A DNA stretch of 7,933 nucleotides, from positions 1 through 7,933 of the forward strand of contig JAGHGS010000008.1 of assembly GCA_017888105.1 (NCBI GenBank), given 5' to 3'. The DNA is from Bacilli bacterium (GTDB taxonomy: Bacteria; Bacillota_I; Bacilli_A; RF39; UBA660). The notes beneath the pieces were generated by a model. It did no database searches, was not told the DNA's origin, and saw only the letters and a list, made by a program, of their open reading frames with translations. The translations under genes and the position numbers were made by a program. This document shows, one piece after another, positions 1 through 6,864 of the stretch. Each line of letters starts with the position of its first letter. Positions within the stretch are counted from its first letter, which is position 1.

Positions 1-17
1 AAGTAAAGAACCAAAAC

Positions 18-46
18 TTTACTTTTTTTTAATTTTTTGCTATACT
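18..46 (+). promoter_or_regulatory. SigA-type promoter of rlmB-sigH
   Basis: A -35 like TTTACT (18-23), a 17-bp spacer and a -10 TATACT (41-46) preceded by TG at 38-39, giving an extended -10 (TGCTATACT). The predicted start near 52-54 would leave a leader of only about ten bases, with the ribosome site AGGTGA (54-59) almost at the 5' end. No other promoter is visible before the sigma gene, so this probably serves both genes. Confidence 0.7.
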
Positions 47-63
47 AACCCATAGGTGATAAA

Positions 64-741
64 ATGCTTGTATGTGGTAAAAATGTTTTAAAAGAAACAC
101 CAATTCATAAAATTCATAAAGTATATTTAAAAGAGGGATTTAAAGATCCAGAAATATTAACTTATCTAAAAGAAAATAAAATAAAATATGAATTTACTCC
201 AGAATTTCGCTTAAACAAAATGGTTAGTGAACGTCATCAAGGGGTAGTAATTGATATGGATGATTACAACTATTATAAATTAGAAGATATTTTAGAGTAT
301 AATTTTTTAGTATGCTTAGACCATTTAGAAGATCCCCATAATTTAGGAGCTATTATTCGTACTTGTGAATGTGCAGGGATAAAGGGAATCATTATTCCCA
401 AAGACAGAAGTGTCCGTGTAAATGAAACAGTTATGAAAATGAGTGCTGGTGCGATAAACAACGTAAAAATTGTTGAAGTTAGTAACATCAGTGAAGCATT
501 AAAAAAACTCCAAAAGAATTTATTTTTCGTTTATACCGCTGATATGGACGGAACTGATTATCGCCATGTTGATTATGCTGATAAAAAAGTTTTAGTAATT
601 GGTGCCGAAGGCAAAGGAGTAAGCGATATTGTAAGAAAAAATAGTGATGAAATAGTAAGCATTCCTATGTATGGTAAAATTAATAGCCTAAATGCTAGTG
701 TTTCTGCTGCCATACTCATTTATGGTATGTTAAAGGAGTAA
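64..741 (+). CDS. rlmB: 23S rRNA (guanosine-2'-O)-methyltransferase RlmB (SpoU/TrmH family)
   Basis: A cytoplasmic SAM-dependent methyltransferase of the SPOUT class. By family it methylates the 2'-O of the guanosine equivalent to G2251 in the 23S rRNA peptidyl-transferase P-loop. The N-terminal part (about residues 1-66, starting MLVCGKNVLKE) fits the L30e-like RNA-binding domain. The knotted catalytic domain has all three SpoU motifs: motif 1 around 90-100 (DPHNLGAIIRT, with N93 and R99), motif 2 at 179-187 (IGAEGKGVS) and motif 3 at 200-221 (IPMYGKINSLNASVSAAILIYG). At 225 residues it is slightly shorter than typical RlmB (about 245), mainly at the N-terminus. The ATG has AGGTGA six bases upstream. 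It is first gene of an operon with a SigH-like sigma factor 2 bp downstream, as near Bacillus sigH, which supports RlmB over other SpoU members such as TrmH. Confidence 0.9.
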   Translation: MLVCGKNVLKETPIHKIHKVYLKEGFKDPEILTYLKENKIKYEFTPEFRLNKMVSERHQGVVIDMDDYNYYKLEDILEYNFLVCLDHLEDPHNLGAIIRTCECAGIKGIIIPKDRSVRVNETVMKMSAGAINNVKIVEVSNISEALKKLQKNLFFVYTADMDGTDYRHVDYADKKVLVIGAEGKGVSDIVRKNSDEIVSIPMYGKINSLNASVSAAILIYGMLKE

Positions 742-743
742 AT

Positions 744-1334
744 ATGGAAGAGGAAGAATTATTAAAACTCGCACTAGAAAATAATGAAGAAGCAAAAAAT
801 GAAATTTATGAAAAATATAAATATATTATTGATATTTTAATGAAAAAATATCGAAATATTATCTCTCAATTAGGAATTGATAAAAATGAAGTTGAACAAG
901 AAGCGCTATATGCTTTTAGTGATGCTCTTCATTCTTTTAAAGAAGAAAAAAATGTAAAATTATCTACTTTTATTTCAGTGTGTGTAGATCGTAGAATCAA
1001 GAAAGTAATCAAAAAATATAGTGGTGAAAAAGCCAAATTATTAAATTCCTTTTACTCACTAGATTATGATTACGAAGAGGGTATGACCCTAAAAGATATG
1101 ATTAGTGATGAAAAAACGGATCCCTTATATAATTTAACTTTAAAAGAAGATTATGAAGAATTAATTACAAAAATAGAAAAAAGTTTATCAAGCAATGAAT
1201 TAGAAATATTTAAACTAATAAAAAATGGCTTTGATCGGAGTACCATTTCTTTAATAACTGGTAAAAATGATAAACAAGTAGACAATGCTCGAGAAAGACT
1301 CAAAAATAAAATAAGAGATATTATCAAGGATTAA
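744..1334 (+). CDS. sigH: SigH-like RNA polymerase sigma-70 family factor
   Basis: A 196-residue alternative sigma factor with region 2 and region 4 only. Region 2 spans about 16-91, with an acidic 2.1-2.2 part (DKNEVEQEALYAFSDALHSF) and a basic 2.4 part (STFISVCVDRRIKKVIKKY). A linker with NSFYSLDYDYEEG...LKDMIS (101-121) matches what I recall of the Bacillus SigH linker. Region 4 is about 148-191, its helix-turn-helix ending in DKQVDNARERLKNKI. SigH in Bacillus directs transition-phase and early sporulation genes. The start ATG follows the rlmB stop by 2 bp, and AAAGGAG (732-738) lies inside the end of rlmB, so translation is probably coupled. The yacP gene that separates the two in Bacillus is absent. 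The last 11 bp overlap the convergent radical SAM gene. A ComX/SigX-like competence role cannot be excluded, but the linker and synteny favour SigH. Confidence 0.8.
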   Translation: MEEEELLKLALENNEEAKNEIYEKYKYIIDILMKKYRNIISQLGIDKNEVEQEALYAFSDALHSFKEEKNVKLSTFISVCVDRRIKKVIKKYSGEKAKLLNSFYSLDYDYEEGMTLKDMISDEKTDPLYNLTLKEDYEELITKIEKSLSSNELEIFKLIKNGFDRSTISLITGKNDKQVDNARERLKNKIRDIIKD

Positions 1335-2235
1335 CTTTATCACCTTGCGTAATATCTCTTTTTTTCATTTCTTTATCAATATCATTTAAGATGCAAAACT
1401 TCTTTAATAGCCAAGTAGGTGCAATAACTTCTTCCTTTAAAGGATCCCCTGTAATGCGCATAATAACAATTTTTGGATCTAAATATTCTAATTGATTACA
1501 AACAATATCAATATATTCTTCTTTACTTAAAAGGGGAAAAGGACTCTTTTCATACATATGAGCAAGCGGTGTTCCACGATTCACATAAAGCATATGAATC
1601 TTAATACCATCAATTCCCAAAGAATTTAAATATTGAACCGTTTCGATCATCATTTCTTTTGTCTCACCCGGAAGTCCATTAATAATATGAACAACGACAA
1701 AAATTCCTCTTTCTTGTAATTTTCTTACCGCTTCTTCAAAATTCTTTAAATCATGCCCACGGTTAATGAATTTTAAAGTTTTATCATGCATTGATTGTAA
1801 TCCTAATTCAACCATTAAAAAGGTTCTTTGATTCAGCTCTTCAAGATAATCTAAAACTTCATCACTTAAAGCATCACTACGCGTAGCAATATCAAGTCCA
1901 ATAACATTAGGAATCGCTAACACAGTTTCATATTTTTGCTTTAATACTTCAATTGGAGCATAAGTATTGGTATTCGCCTGAAAATAAGCAATATATTTTG
2001 AATTAGGCCACTTTTTTTCTAAAGGAATCTTTACTAAATCAAACTGTTTAACCAAATCCATCTTCTCATAATAATTTCCACTACCATGATTACAATAAAT
2101 ACATCCTCCTGTTTTATAATTCGGACAAGTGAACCCCGCATTTAAAGCTACTTTAAATACTTTACTTTGAAATTTATTTCGAAAAAAGTAATTAAGAGTA
2201 TGATATCTTTTATTATCTAGTGTATATAAAAACAT
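1324..2235 (-). CDS. TIGR01212-family radical SAM protein (YtqA/YhcC-like)
   Basis: A 303-residue radical SAM enzyme of the Elp3-like TIGR01212 family, whose reaction is to my knowledge not established. The [4Fe-4S] ligands are Cys37, Cys45 and Cys48 in TCPNYKTGGCIYC. Family landmarks follow in order: AYFQANTNTYAP (83-94), GLDIATRSD (113-121), ELGLQSMHDKTLKFINRGHD (143-162), VHIINGLPGET (182-192), KIHMLYVNRGTPLA (212-225) and RITGDPLKEEVIAPTWLLKKF (260-280), with a C-terminal QG. The usual TRPD is TRSD here, and the loop between the first two cysteines is a few residues shorter than I recall for the Bacillus protein. The ATG is six bases after AGGTGA (2247-2242 on the minus strand). It lies 24 bp downstream of the 608-residue gene and has no visible promoter of its own, so it is second in that operon. 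Its 3' end overlaps the convergent sigma gene. Confidence 0.88.
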   Translation of the reverse strand: MFLYTLDNKRYHTLNYFFRNKFQSKVFKVALNAGFTCPNYKTGGCIYCNHGSGNYYEKMDLVKQFDLVKIPLEKKWPNSKYIAYFQANTNTYAPIEVLKQKYETVLAIPNVIGLDIATRSDALSDEVLDYLEELNQRTFLMVELGLQSMHDKTLKFINRGHDLKNFEEAVRKLQERGIFVVVHIINGLPGETKEMMIETVQYLNSLGIDGIKIHMLYVNRGTPLAHMYEKSPFPLLSKEEYIDIVCNQLEYLDPKIVIMRITGDPLKEEVIAPTWLLKKFCILNDIDKEMKKRDITQGDKVNP

Positions 2236-2250
2236 ATTTTTTCACCTAAT

Positions 2251-2268
2251 TCATTTTAATTAAAATGA
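2251..2268. repeat. 18-bp perfect palindrome between two operon genes
   Basis: TCATTTTAATTAAAATGA is its own reverse complement and contains the stop codon of the 608-residue gene (2260-2262). As RNA it could form only a weak AU-rich hairpin with no T-tract on the minus strand, so it is not a convincing terminator. Its core TTTAATTAAAAT recurs in the promoter spacer of the same operon (4126-4137). Chance in AT-rich DNA is a real alternative. Confidence 0.35.
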
Positions 2269-4086
2269 ACTTCTTTGTAAAGCATTTTTAGAAATAAGTG
2301 TTCCATTTACATAACAACGAATCGCCATATTAATAACAACGTCATATAAAGGAATATTTTTATTATTAAAGAGTAAAACAATTTCTTCTAATTCTGATTC
2401 ACTAACAATAATACCAGTTCCTTTGATTGGATAACCATTTTTATCTTTTTTTGAATGAAATTCATAAACAGAATGAACAACAACATCCGGATTCATTCGG
2501 TTAGCACATCGTAAAGGGGCAAAGAATTTTTTTAATAAAGTTTGTTCACTAGGGGATAAAGATAAAGAATGAAACATAAACTGATGAATTTTATACTCAC
2601 CAAAATAATAAAAATAATCAAATAAATTGAAATTACGATGAACTTGATTAATGGTAATACCATTTTTAATTTGTGAAATTAAATCTTTACAAAGACAAGT
2701 TTTCATATCTTTATTATCTTGAACATCTTTTTGCATTTTTTCAAGTACTTGTTTGGCTAGTAATGGATCTTTAATGCTATAAGCTCTTTCACGGAAATTA
2801 GTAATTGAAATACTTTTTAAAGTACAGAAATCTTTAAAATTACTATCCTGATTTAAATACTCATAAAAAACAGAATAGTTTGGCTGAGAAACAGCGCGAT
2901 TTTGTAAATATTCTTTCATTCTTCTTGCCTTAACTTTATCTAAGCAACATAGAAATTTTTGCTCCAACTTTTGTTGGTTTTCTTTTGATAAATCAGAACG
3001 CATACAATAACAATAATTACATATGTCATTAACCGTAACTTTTTCTTGATAAAAAATTTCAGCAATTCGCTCATAATCATTTTCGCTACAAAGTTTACTT
3101 AAAACAGAATAAACTGGTTTTGTATAAATTTTATTTATTCTTTGTGATGCAATAAAATCATCAATATTATTAATCTTTAATATTTCTTTTGCATAACACT
3201 TTGCTAAAAAAACAAAATCATGAACATCCATATCATATTGATAAGCAAAATCTTTAAGTTGATTTAATAAAAAAGAATGAGAAAGGCCAATATCATAATA
3301 TTTTTTAAAGCGTTTTATAATCACTTCTACAACCTTAGGATCAAAAGAATCATATTGTAAAAATTGATATAAATCATAATCCGTAAGAAAAGCATTCTTT
3401 AATAAATCATCAATACTACGATTTTCTAAAATTGCCTCTTGTACTTGTAATAAAATACGATGAGCAAATTGCTTAAAACGCTCTTTTTCTGTTAAAGTGG
3501 CATACTTTTTTAAATAAAGATAAGTGCTCTTTTTAGACTTTAAAGGAAGTTTTTGACCCTGTAAGAAATGATAAAAATTTCGGTAAATTGCTTTATATTT
3601 TTTAAACTCATCTGAAGTTAGATGATACTTTGAAAAAGCATAATCATTTAAATAACCCCTTAGCTGTTCATAATTCATATGATACATTAAAGCAAGTTTT
3701 TGCATTTCGCTTTCATACCATAATTTTTCTTTCGCTTGTTCAAATAATGGTTCATAACAAATATCTTCCTTTTGATTCGCTAAATCCATATATTGTAAAA
3801 CATGTGGATCATGATTAAATTTTTTTAAATAAAGCGAAAAAAAGGCTTTAAAATATCCATCATAAATACCCCATTTTGAATAAATTGGTCTTACGCTAAG
3901 TAAATCGGTTGTTTTATCTTTTAATAATTGTTCGATGCAAAGGTAAATAATAAAAAATAATTTTGTATAAAATTGCTTTTTTATATGAATACTTGCATTA
4001 CTACAATATTTTCGTGCTAATTCAAAATCTTTATAAGAACAAGATTCTCCAGAAACAAATTTAAAGAAAGATTTTTCAATATCCAT
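2260..4086 (-). CDS. hypothetical 608-residue helical protein, no recognised family
   Basis: I do not recognise this protein. It has no signal peptide; one hydrophobic stretch near 42-54 (KLFFIIYLCIEQL) is short and contains Glu, so it is probably a buried helix and the protein is likely cytoplasmic. Composition is rich in Lys, Tyr, Phe, Leu and Asn and looks almost wholly helical. A motif of the form [S/T/D]-hydrophobic-[D/N/H/Q]-x-hydrophobic followed by aromatic helices recurs near 224 (SIDDLL), 287 (DVHDFV), 351 (TVNDIC) and 478 (TINQVH), with a weaker match near 426 (SITNF). This suggests a degenerate repeat of about 50-75 residues, possibly helix-turn-helix-like, but that is inference. 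Cysteines cluster at 356, 359 and 361 and at 380-381, without a clear paired metal motif. The C-terminus (537-600) looks like a separate mixed alpha/beta tail. The start has AGGGGG eight bases upstream and a consensus promoter. It is first gene of an operon with the radical SAM gene. Confidence 0.75.
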   Translation of the reverse strand: MDIEKSFFKFVSGESCSYKDFELARKYCSNASIHIKKQFYTKLFFIIYLCIEQLLKDKTTDLLSVRPIYSKWGIYDGYFKAFFSLYLKKFNHDPHVLQYMDLANQKEDICYEPLFEQAKEKLWYESEMQKLALMYHMNYEQLRGYLNDYAFSKYHLTSDEFKKYKAIYRNFYHFLQGQKLPLKSKKSTYLYLKKYATLTEKERFKQFAHRILLQVQEAILENRSIDDLLKNAFLTDYDLYQFLQYDSFDPKVVEVIIKRFKKYYDIGLSHSFLLNQLKDFAYQYDMDVHDFVFLAKCYAKEILKINNIDDFIASQRINKIYTKPVYSVLSKLCSENDYERIAEIFYQEKVTVNDICNYCYCMRSDLSKENQQKLEQKFLCCLDKVKARRMKEYLQNRAVSQPNYSVFYEYLNQDSNFKDFCTLKSISITNFRERAYSIKDPLLAKQVLEKMQKDVQDNKDMKTCLCKDLISQIKNGITINQVHRNFNLFDYFYYFGEYKIHQFMFHSLSLSPSEQTLLKKFFAPLRCANRMNPDVVVHSVYEFHSKKDKNGYPIKGTGIIVSESELEEIVLLFNNKNIPLYDVVINMAIRCYVNGTLISKNALQRSSF

Positions 4087-4114
4087 AATAAATTCCCCCT
4101 ATAACTAAAAAAAT

Positions 4115-4143
4115 ATTCTATCATATTTAATTAAAATAGTCAA
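4115..4143 (-). promoter_or_regulatory. SigA-type promoter of the 608-residue gene / radical SAM operon
   Basis: Read on the minus strand, TTGACT (4143-4138), a 17-bp spacer and TAGAAT (4120-4115). Transcription would start near 4108, leaving about 22 bases before the ATG at 4086, with AGGGGG at 4100-4095 as ribosome site. The spacer contains TTTAATTAAAAT, the core of the palindrome found between the two genes of this operon. Confidence 0.72.
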
Positions 4144-4161
4144 AAAAGCAAGAGTTGTGCA

Positions 4162-4187
4162 TATATTTAGTCTAGGAGGATAGTCTA
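4162..4187 (+). promoter_or_regulatory. Possible -10 and ribosome site of the calcium ATPase gene, flanked by a direct repeat
   Basis: TATATT (4162-4167) is a plausible -10, but no good -35 sits 16-18 bp upstream, so the promoter call is weak. The ribosome site AGGAGGA (4174-4180) is six bases from the ATG and decides the start. TAGTCTA occurs twice, at 4168-4174 and 4181-4187, exactly framing the ribosome site, and TAGTC also occurs at 4137-4141 in the divergent promoter. This could be a regulator site or chance. Confidence 0.4.
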
Positions 4188-6790
4188 TGTTGCACGGTCT
4201 AAGTAACGAAGAAGTAGAAGTAAACAGAAAAAAATATGGGACAAATAGTATTACAAATGTAAAAACAAAAGGATTTTTCAAATTATTATTAGAATCTTTA
4301 GGCGATCCAATTATCAAAATATTATTAATCGCCTTAGCGATTAAAGTAGTATTTCTTTTTCAAGACTCCAATTATTTTGAAACGTTAGGAATTTTAATAG
4401 CGATATTCTTAGCATCTTTTATTTCAACAATTTCTGAATACGGAAGTGAAGCGGCTTTTCGTCGCCTTCAAGAAGAAAGCTCTAAAATTTTGGTAAAAGT
4501 ATTACGAAACGGAAAAGTAAAAGAAATTGCTTTAGAAGAAGTTGTTAAAAATGATATTGTTGTTCTCCAAAGTGGAGACCGAATTCCCGCTGATGGTTAT
4601 TTATTAAAAGGAGAATTACGAGTTGATGAATCCAGTTTAAATGGAGAGACGAAAGAAGCCAAAAAATATCCACCTTTAAATCCAAATAATTTACAAGATC
4701 AAAATAAATTATATCGTGGTTCCGTAGTTTATAATGGGGATGCCTATATGCTAGTAACCGAAGTAGGAGATAAGACCTTATATGGAGCTTTAGCACAAGA
4801 AGTAGCCGAAAGTGCTCCAACTTCACCTTTAAAATTAAGACTACAAGGTTTAGCAAAATTTATTAGTAGAATTGGTTATTGTGGAGCTATATTAGTAACA
4901 ATATCTTATTTATTTTCAGTGATCGTAATTGACAATAATTTTGATCCAGATTTAATTATGAACACTTTAACCGATATGAGAGTAATGGCAGATCATTTAA
5001 TTTATGCTTTAACTTTAAGTGTAACAATTATCGTTGTAGCAGTACCAGAAGGATTACCGATGATGATTACTTTAGTATTATCTAGTAACATGAAACGAAT
5101 GCTTAAAAGTAACGTTTTAGTTCGTCGTCTCGTTGGAATTGAAACAGCTGGTAGTATCAATGTATTATTAACAGATAAAACGGGAACATTAACCAAAGGA
5201 AAACTAGAAGTAAGCGAAATTATTAGTGCCGATAACATTCATTATAAAAATATAAACATGATAAAGCCCAATCGTAAATATTATGAAGAAGTATATAATT
5301 GCATGTTTTATAATAACGACAGCAAATTAGATGACAAAAAAGAGGCGATTGGTGGCAACGGAACGGATCGAGCATGTTTAAAGTTTTTAGTAGAAGATAA
5401 AACAATTGAGAGAAAAGTAATAAAGCAACAGTCATTTGATAGCAAAGAAAAATATAGTACAGCAACTTTAGACAACCATATAACCTATGTAAAAGGTGCA
5501 ATTGAAAAATTAATTCCCAATATTCATTACTATTTAAATAAACAAGGAGAAGAAAAAATTTGCTTAAATAAAAAACAAATCATCAATATGACCGACAATT
5601 TAACCAAAAAAGGTATTCGAGTAATTGCCTTATGTTACACAAAAAAACTAGATTCTATAGAAAATTTAGTATTTATTGGCTTAGTTGCTATTAAAGACGA
5701 ACTAAGAAAAGAAGCAAAAAAAGGAGTAAGTTTAATTCGTAGCGCTGGAATTAATATGATCATGATTACAGGTGATGCCAAAGATACAGCCACTTCAATT
5801 GCTTCGGATGTAGGACTTTTAGATAAAGAAGACATTGTTTTGACAAGTGAAGAATTAGCAAAGCTAAGTGATGATGAAATTAAAAAAATAGCGGGGAATT
5901 TAAAAGTAATAGCAAGAGCATTACCAACCGATAAATCAAGATTAGTGCGTGTATTAGAAGAAATGGATTTGGTAGTAGGAATGACCGGAGATGGAGTCAA
6001 TGATGCCCCAGCCTTAAAAAAAGCAAATGTTGGTTTTGCTATGGGAAGTGGAACCGAAGTAGCAAAGGAAGCAGCAGATATTGTAATACTTGATGACAAT
6101 ATTTTATCAATTAGTAAAGCAATCCTGTATGGAAGAACGATTTTTAAAAGTATTCGTAAATTCATTATCTATCAATTAACAGTAAATATGTGTGCTCTAA
6201 TATTATCAATCATTGGACCATTTATAGGAATCAATACTCCAATAACGATCATTCAAATGCTATGGCTAAATATGATTATGGACACTTTCTCTGGACTTGC
6301 ATTTTCATTTGAACCACCACTTAAAAGTTATATGTATGAACCACCCAAGCCAAAAAGTGAACCAATTATTAATTCCTACATGATTGGTGAAGTATTATTT
6401 ACTGGTTTATATTCGGCAATACTTTGCATATTATTTTTAAAACTTCCAATTGTAAGAGAATTCATACGTGTTGGAGAAGACTACAAATATTTAATGACAG
6501 CTTATTTTGCCTTATTTATCTTTATAGGTATCTTTAATGCCTTTAATGCTCGAAGCGAAAGAATTAATATTTTAGCAAATTTAAGTAAAAACAAAGTGTT
6601 TATTGCCATTATATTGTTTATTGTTACAGTACAAATTTATTTAATTTATCATGGGGGAGATTTATTTCGGACATATGGATTACAAGCAAATGAATTTTTC
6701 ATCGTCTTATTATTAGCGGCAACTGTATTTCCAATCGATTTTATTCGTAAAATATTTTTAAGAAAACATCACTTAAAAACAGGCGTATAA
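4187..6790 (+). CDS. Calcium-translocating P-type ATPase, PMCA-like (type IIB)
   Basis: An 867-residue cytoplasmic-membrane P2-type ATPase that by family exports Ca2+ from the cell using ATP. The actuator domain (about 95-205) carries RVDESSLNGET, with catalytic Glu154 in an NGE rather than the usual TGE context. Membrane helices: M1-M2 about 40-83, M3-M4 about 229-297 with the ion-binding VAVPEGLP (Glu288), M5-M6 about 656-707 with QMLWLNMIMDT (Asn695, Asp699), and four more to about 855. The phosphorylation site is DKTGT at 330 (Asp330). The nucleotide domain shows GNGTDRACLKFL (391-401) with SFDSKEKYS (416-424) and YVKGA (434-438). The hinge has TGD (528-530) and TGDGVNDAP (600-608). The single-site pattern (Glu in M4, Asn/Asp in M6) and QMLW...NMIMDT match PMCA rather than SERCA. 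It lacks the calmodulin-binding tail of animal PMCAs, as expected in bacteria. It is probably monocistronic, divergent from the 608-residue gene, with no clear terminator after it. Ca2+ is inferred from the family; other divalent ions are possible. Confidence 0.9.
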   Translation: MLHGLSNEEVEVNRKKYGTNSITNVKTKGFFKLLLESLGDPIIKILLIALAIKVVFLFQDSNYFETLGILIAIFLASFISTISEYGSEAAFRRLQEESSKILVKVLRNGKVKEIALEEVVKNDIVVLQSGDRIPADGYLLKGELRVDESSLNGETKEAKKYPPLNPNNLQDQNKLYRGSVVYNGDAYMLVTEVGDKTLYGALAQEVAESAPTSPLKLRLQGLAKFISRIGYCGAILVTISYLFSVIVIDNNFDPDLIMNTLTDMRVMADHLIYALTLSVTIIVVAVPEGLPMMITLVLSSNMKRMLKSNVLVRRLVGIETAGSINVLLTDKTGTLTKGKLEVSEIISADNIHYKNINMIKPNRKYYEEVYNCMFYNNDSKLDDKKEAIGGNGTDRACLKFLVEDKTIERKVIKQQSFDSKEKYSTATLDNHITYVKGAIEKLIPNIHYYLNKQGEEKICLNKKQIINMTDNLTKKGIRVIALCYTKKLDSIENLVFIGLVAIKDELRKEAKKGVSLIRSAGINMIMITGDAKDTATSIASDVGLLDKEDIVLTSEELAKLSDDEIKKIAGNLKVIARALPTDKSRLVRVLEEMDLVVGMTGDGVNDAPALKKANVGFAMGSGTEVAKEAADIVILDDNILSISKAILYGRTIFKSIRKFIIYQLTVNMCALILSIIGPFIGINTPITIIQMLWLNMIMDTFSGLAFSFEPPLKSYMYEPPKPKSEPIINSYMIGEVLFTGLYSAILCILFLKLPIVREFIRVGEDYKYLMTAYFALFIFIGIFNAFNARSERINILANLSKNKVFIAIILFIVTVQIYLIYHGGDLFRTYGLQANEFFIVLLLAATVFPIDFIRKIFLRKHHLKTGV

Positions 6791-6803
6791 AATTTTTAAA
6801 CGA

Positions 6804-6830
6804 TTCTACACCGTTCGACAAAATTCGTCA
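6804..6830 (+). promoter_or_regulatory. Three phased Spo0A-box-like sites
   Basis: Three heptamers start exactly 10 bp apart: TTCTACA (6804-6810), TTCGACA (6814-6820) and TTCGTCA (6824-6830). The 0A box recognised by phosphorylated Spo0A is TGTCGAA, more loosely TGNCGAA; its reverse complement is TTCGACA or TTCGNCA. The middle copy is a perfect box, the third fits the looser form, and the first has one change. One-helical-turn spacing in the same orientation is what tandem head-to-tail response-regulator binding would need. No other perfect box was noticed in the window. Confidence 0.6.
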
Positions 6831-6836
6831 AAAGAA

Positions 6837-6847
6837 TATGATAATAT
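6837..6847 (+). promoter_or_regulatory. Probable activator-dependent -10 of the SirA-like gene
   Basis: Overlapping -10 candidates are TATGAT (6837-6842) and GATAAT (6840-6845). Seventeen bases before TATGAT, the -35 position falls on TTCGAC (6814-6819), which is a poor -35 but lies within the perfect Spo0A-box-like site. A good -10, a poor -35 and activator boxes over the -35 are the layout of Spo0A-activated SigA promoters such as Bacillus spoIIG. Confidence 0.5.
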
Positions 6848-6864
6848 GAAAACAGGTGAGGAAA

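Noticed and set aside
273..488. Minus-strand frame opposite rlmB
   Set aside because: Lies wholly inside the conserved SpoU domain of rlmB, has no ribosome site and no recognisable product.
3630..3818. Plus-strand 62-codon frame inside the 608-residue gene
   Set aside because: Antisense shadow without a ribosome site; the minus-strand gene has promoter, ribosome site and full-length frame.
4105..4317. Minus-strand frame over the start of the calcium ATPase
   Set aside because: Overlaps the ATPase start and the divergent promoter, without ribosome site or family resemblance.
5635..6165. Minus-strand 176-codon frame opposite the ATPase
   Set aside because: Runs opposite the most conserved ATPase motifs; its length reflects base composition of the sense strand, and no product is recognisable. 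The minus-strand frames at 4545-4856, 5002-5238 and 5223-5501 are rejected for the same reason.
6856..6864. Upstream GTG start for the SirA-like gene
   Set aside because: The GTG is part of the AGGTGAGG ribosome site, so ATG at 6865 is the sensible start.
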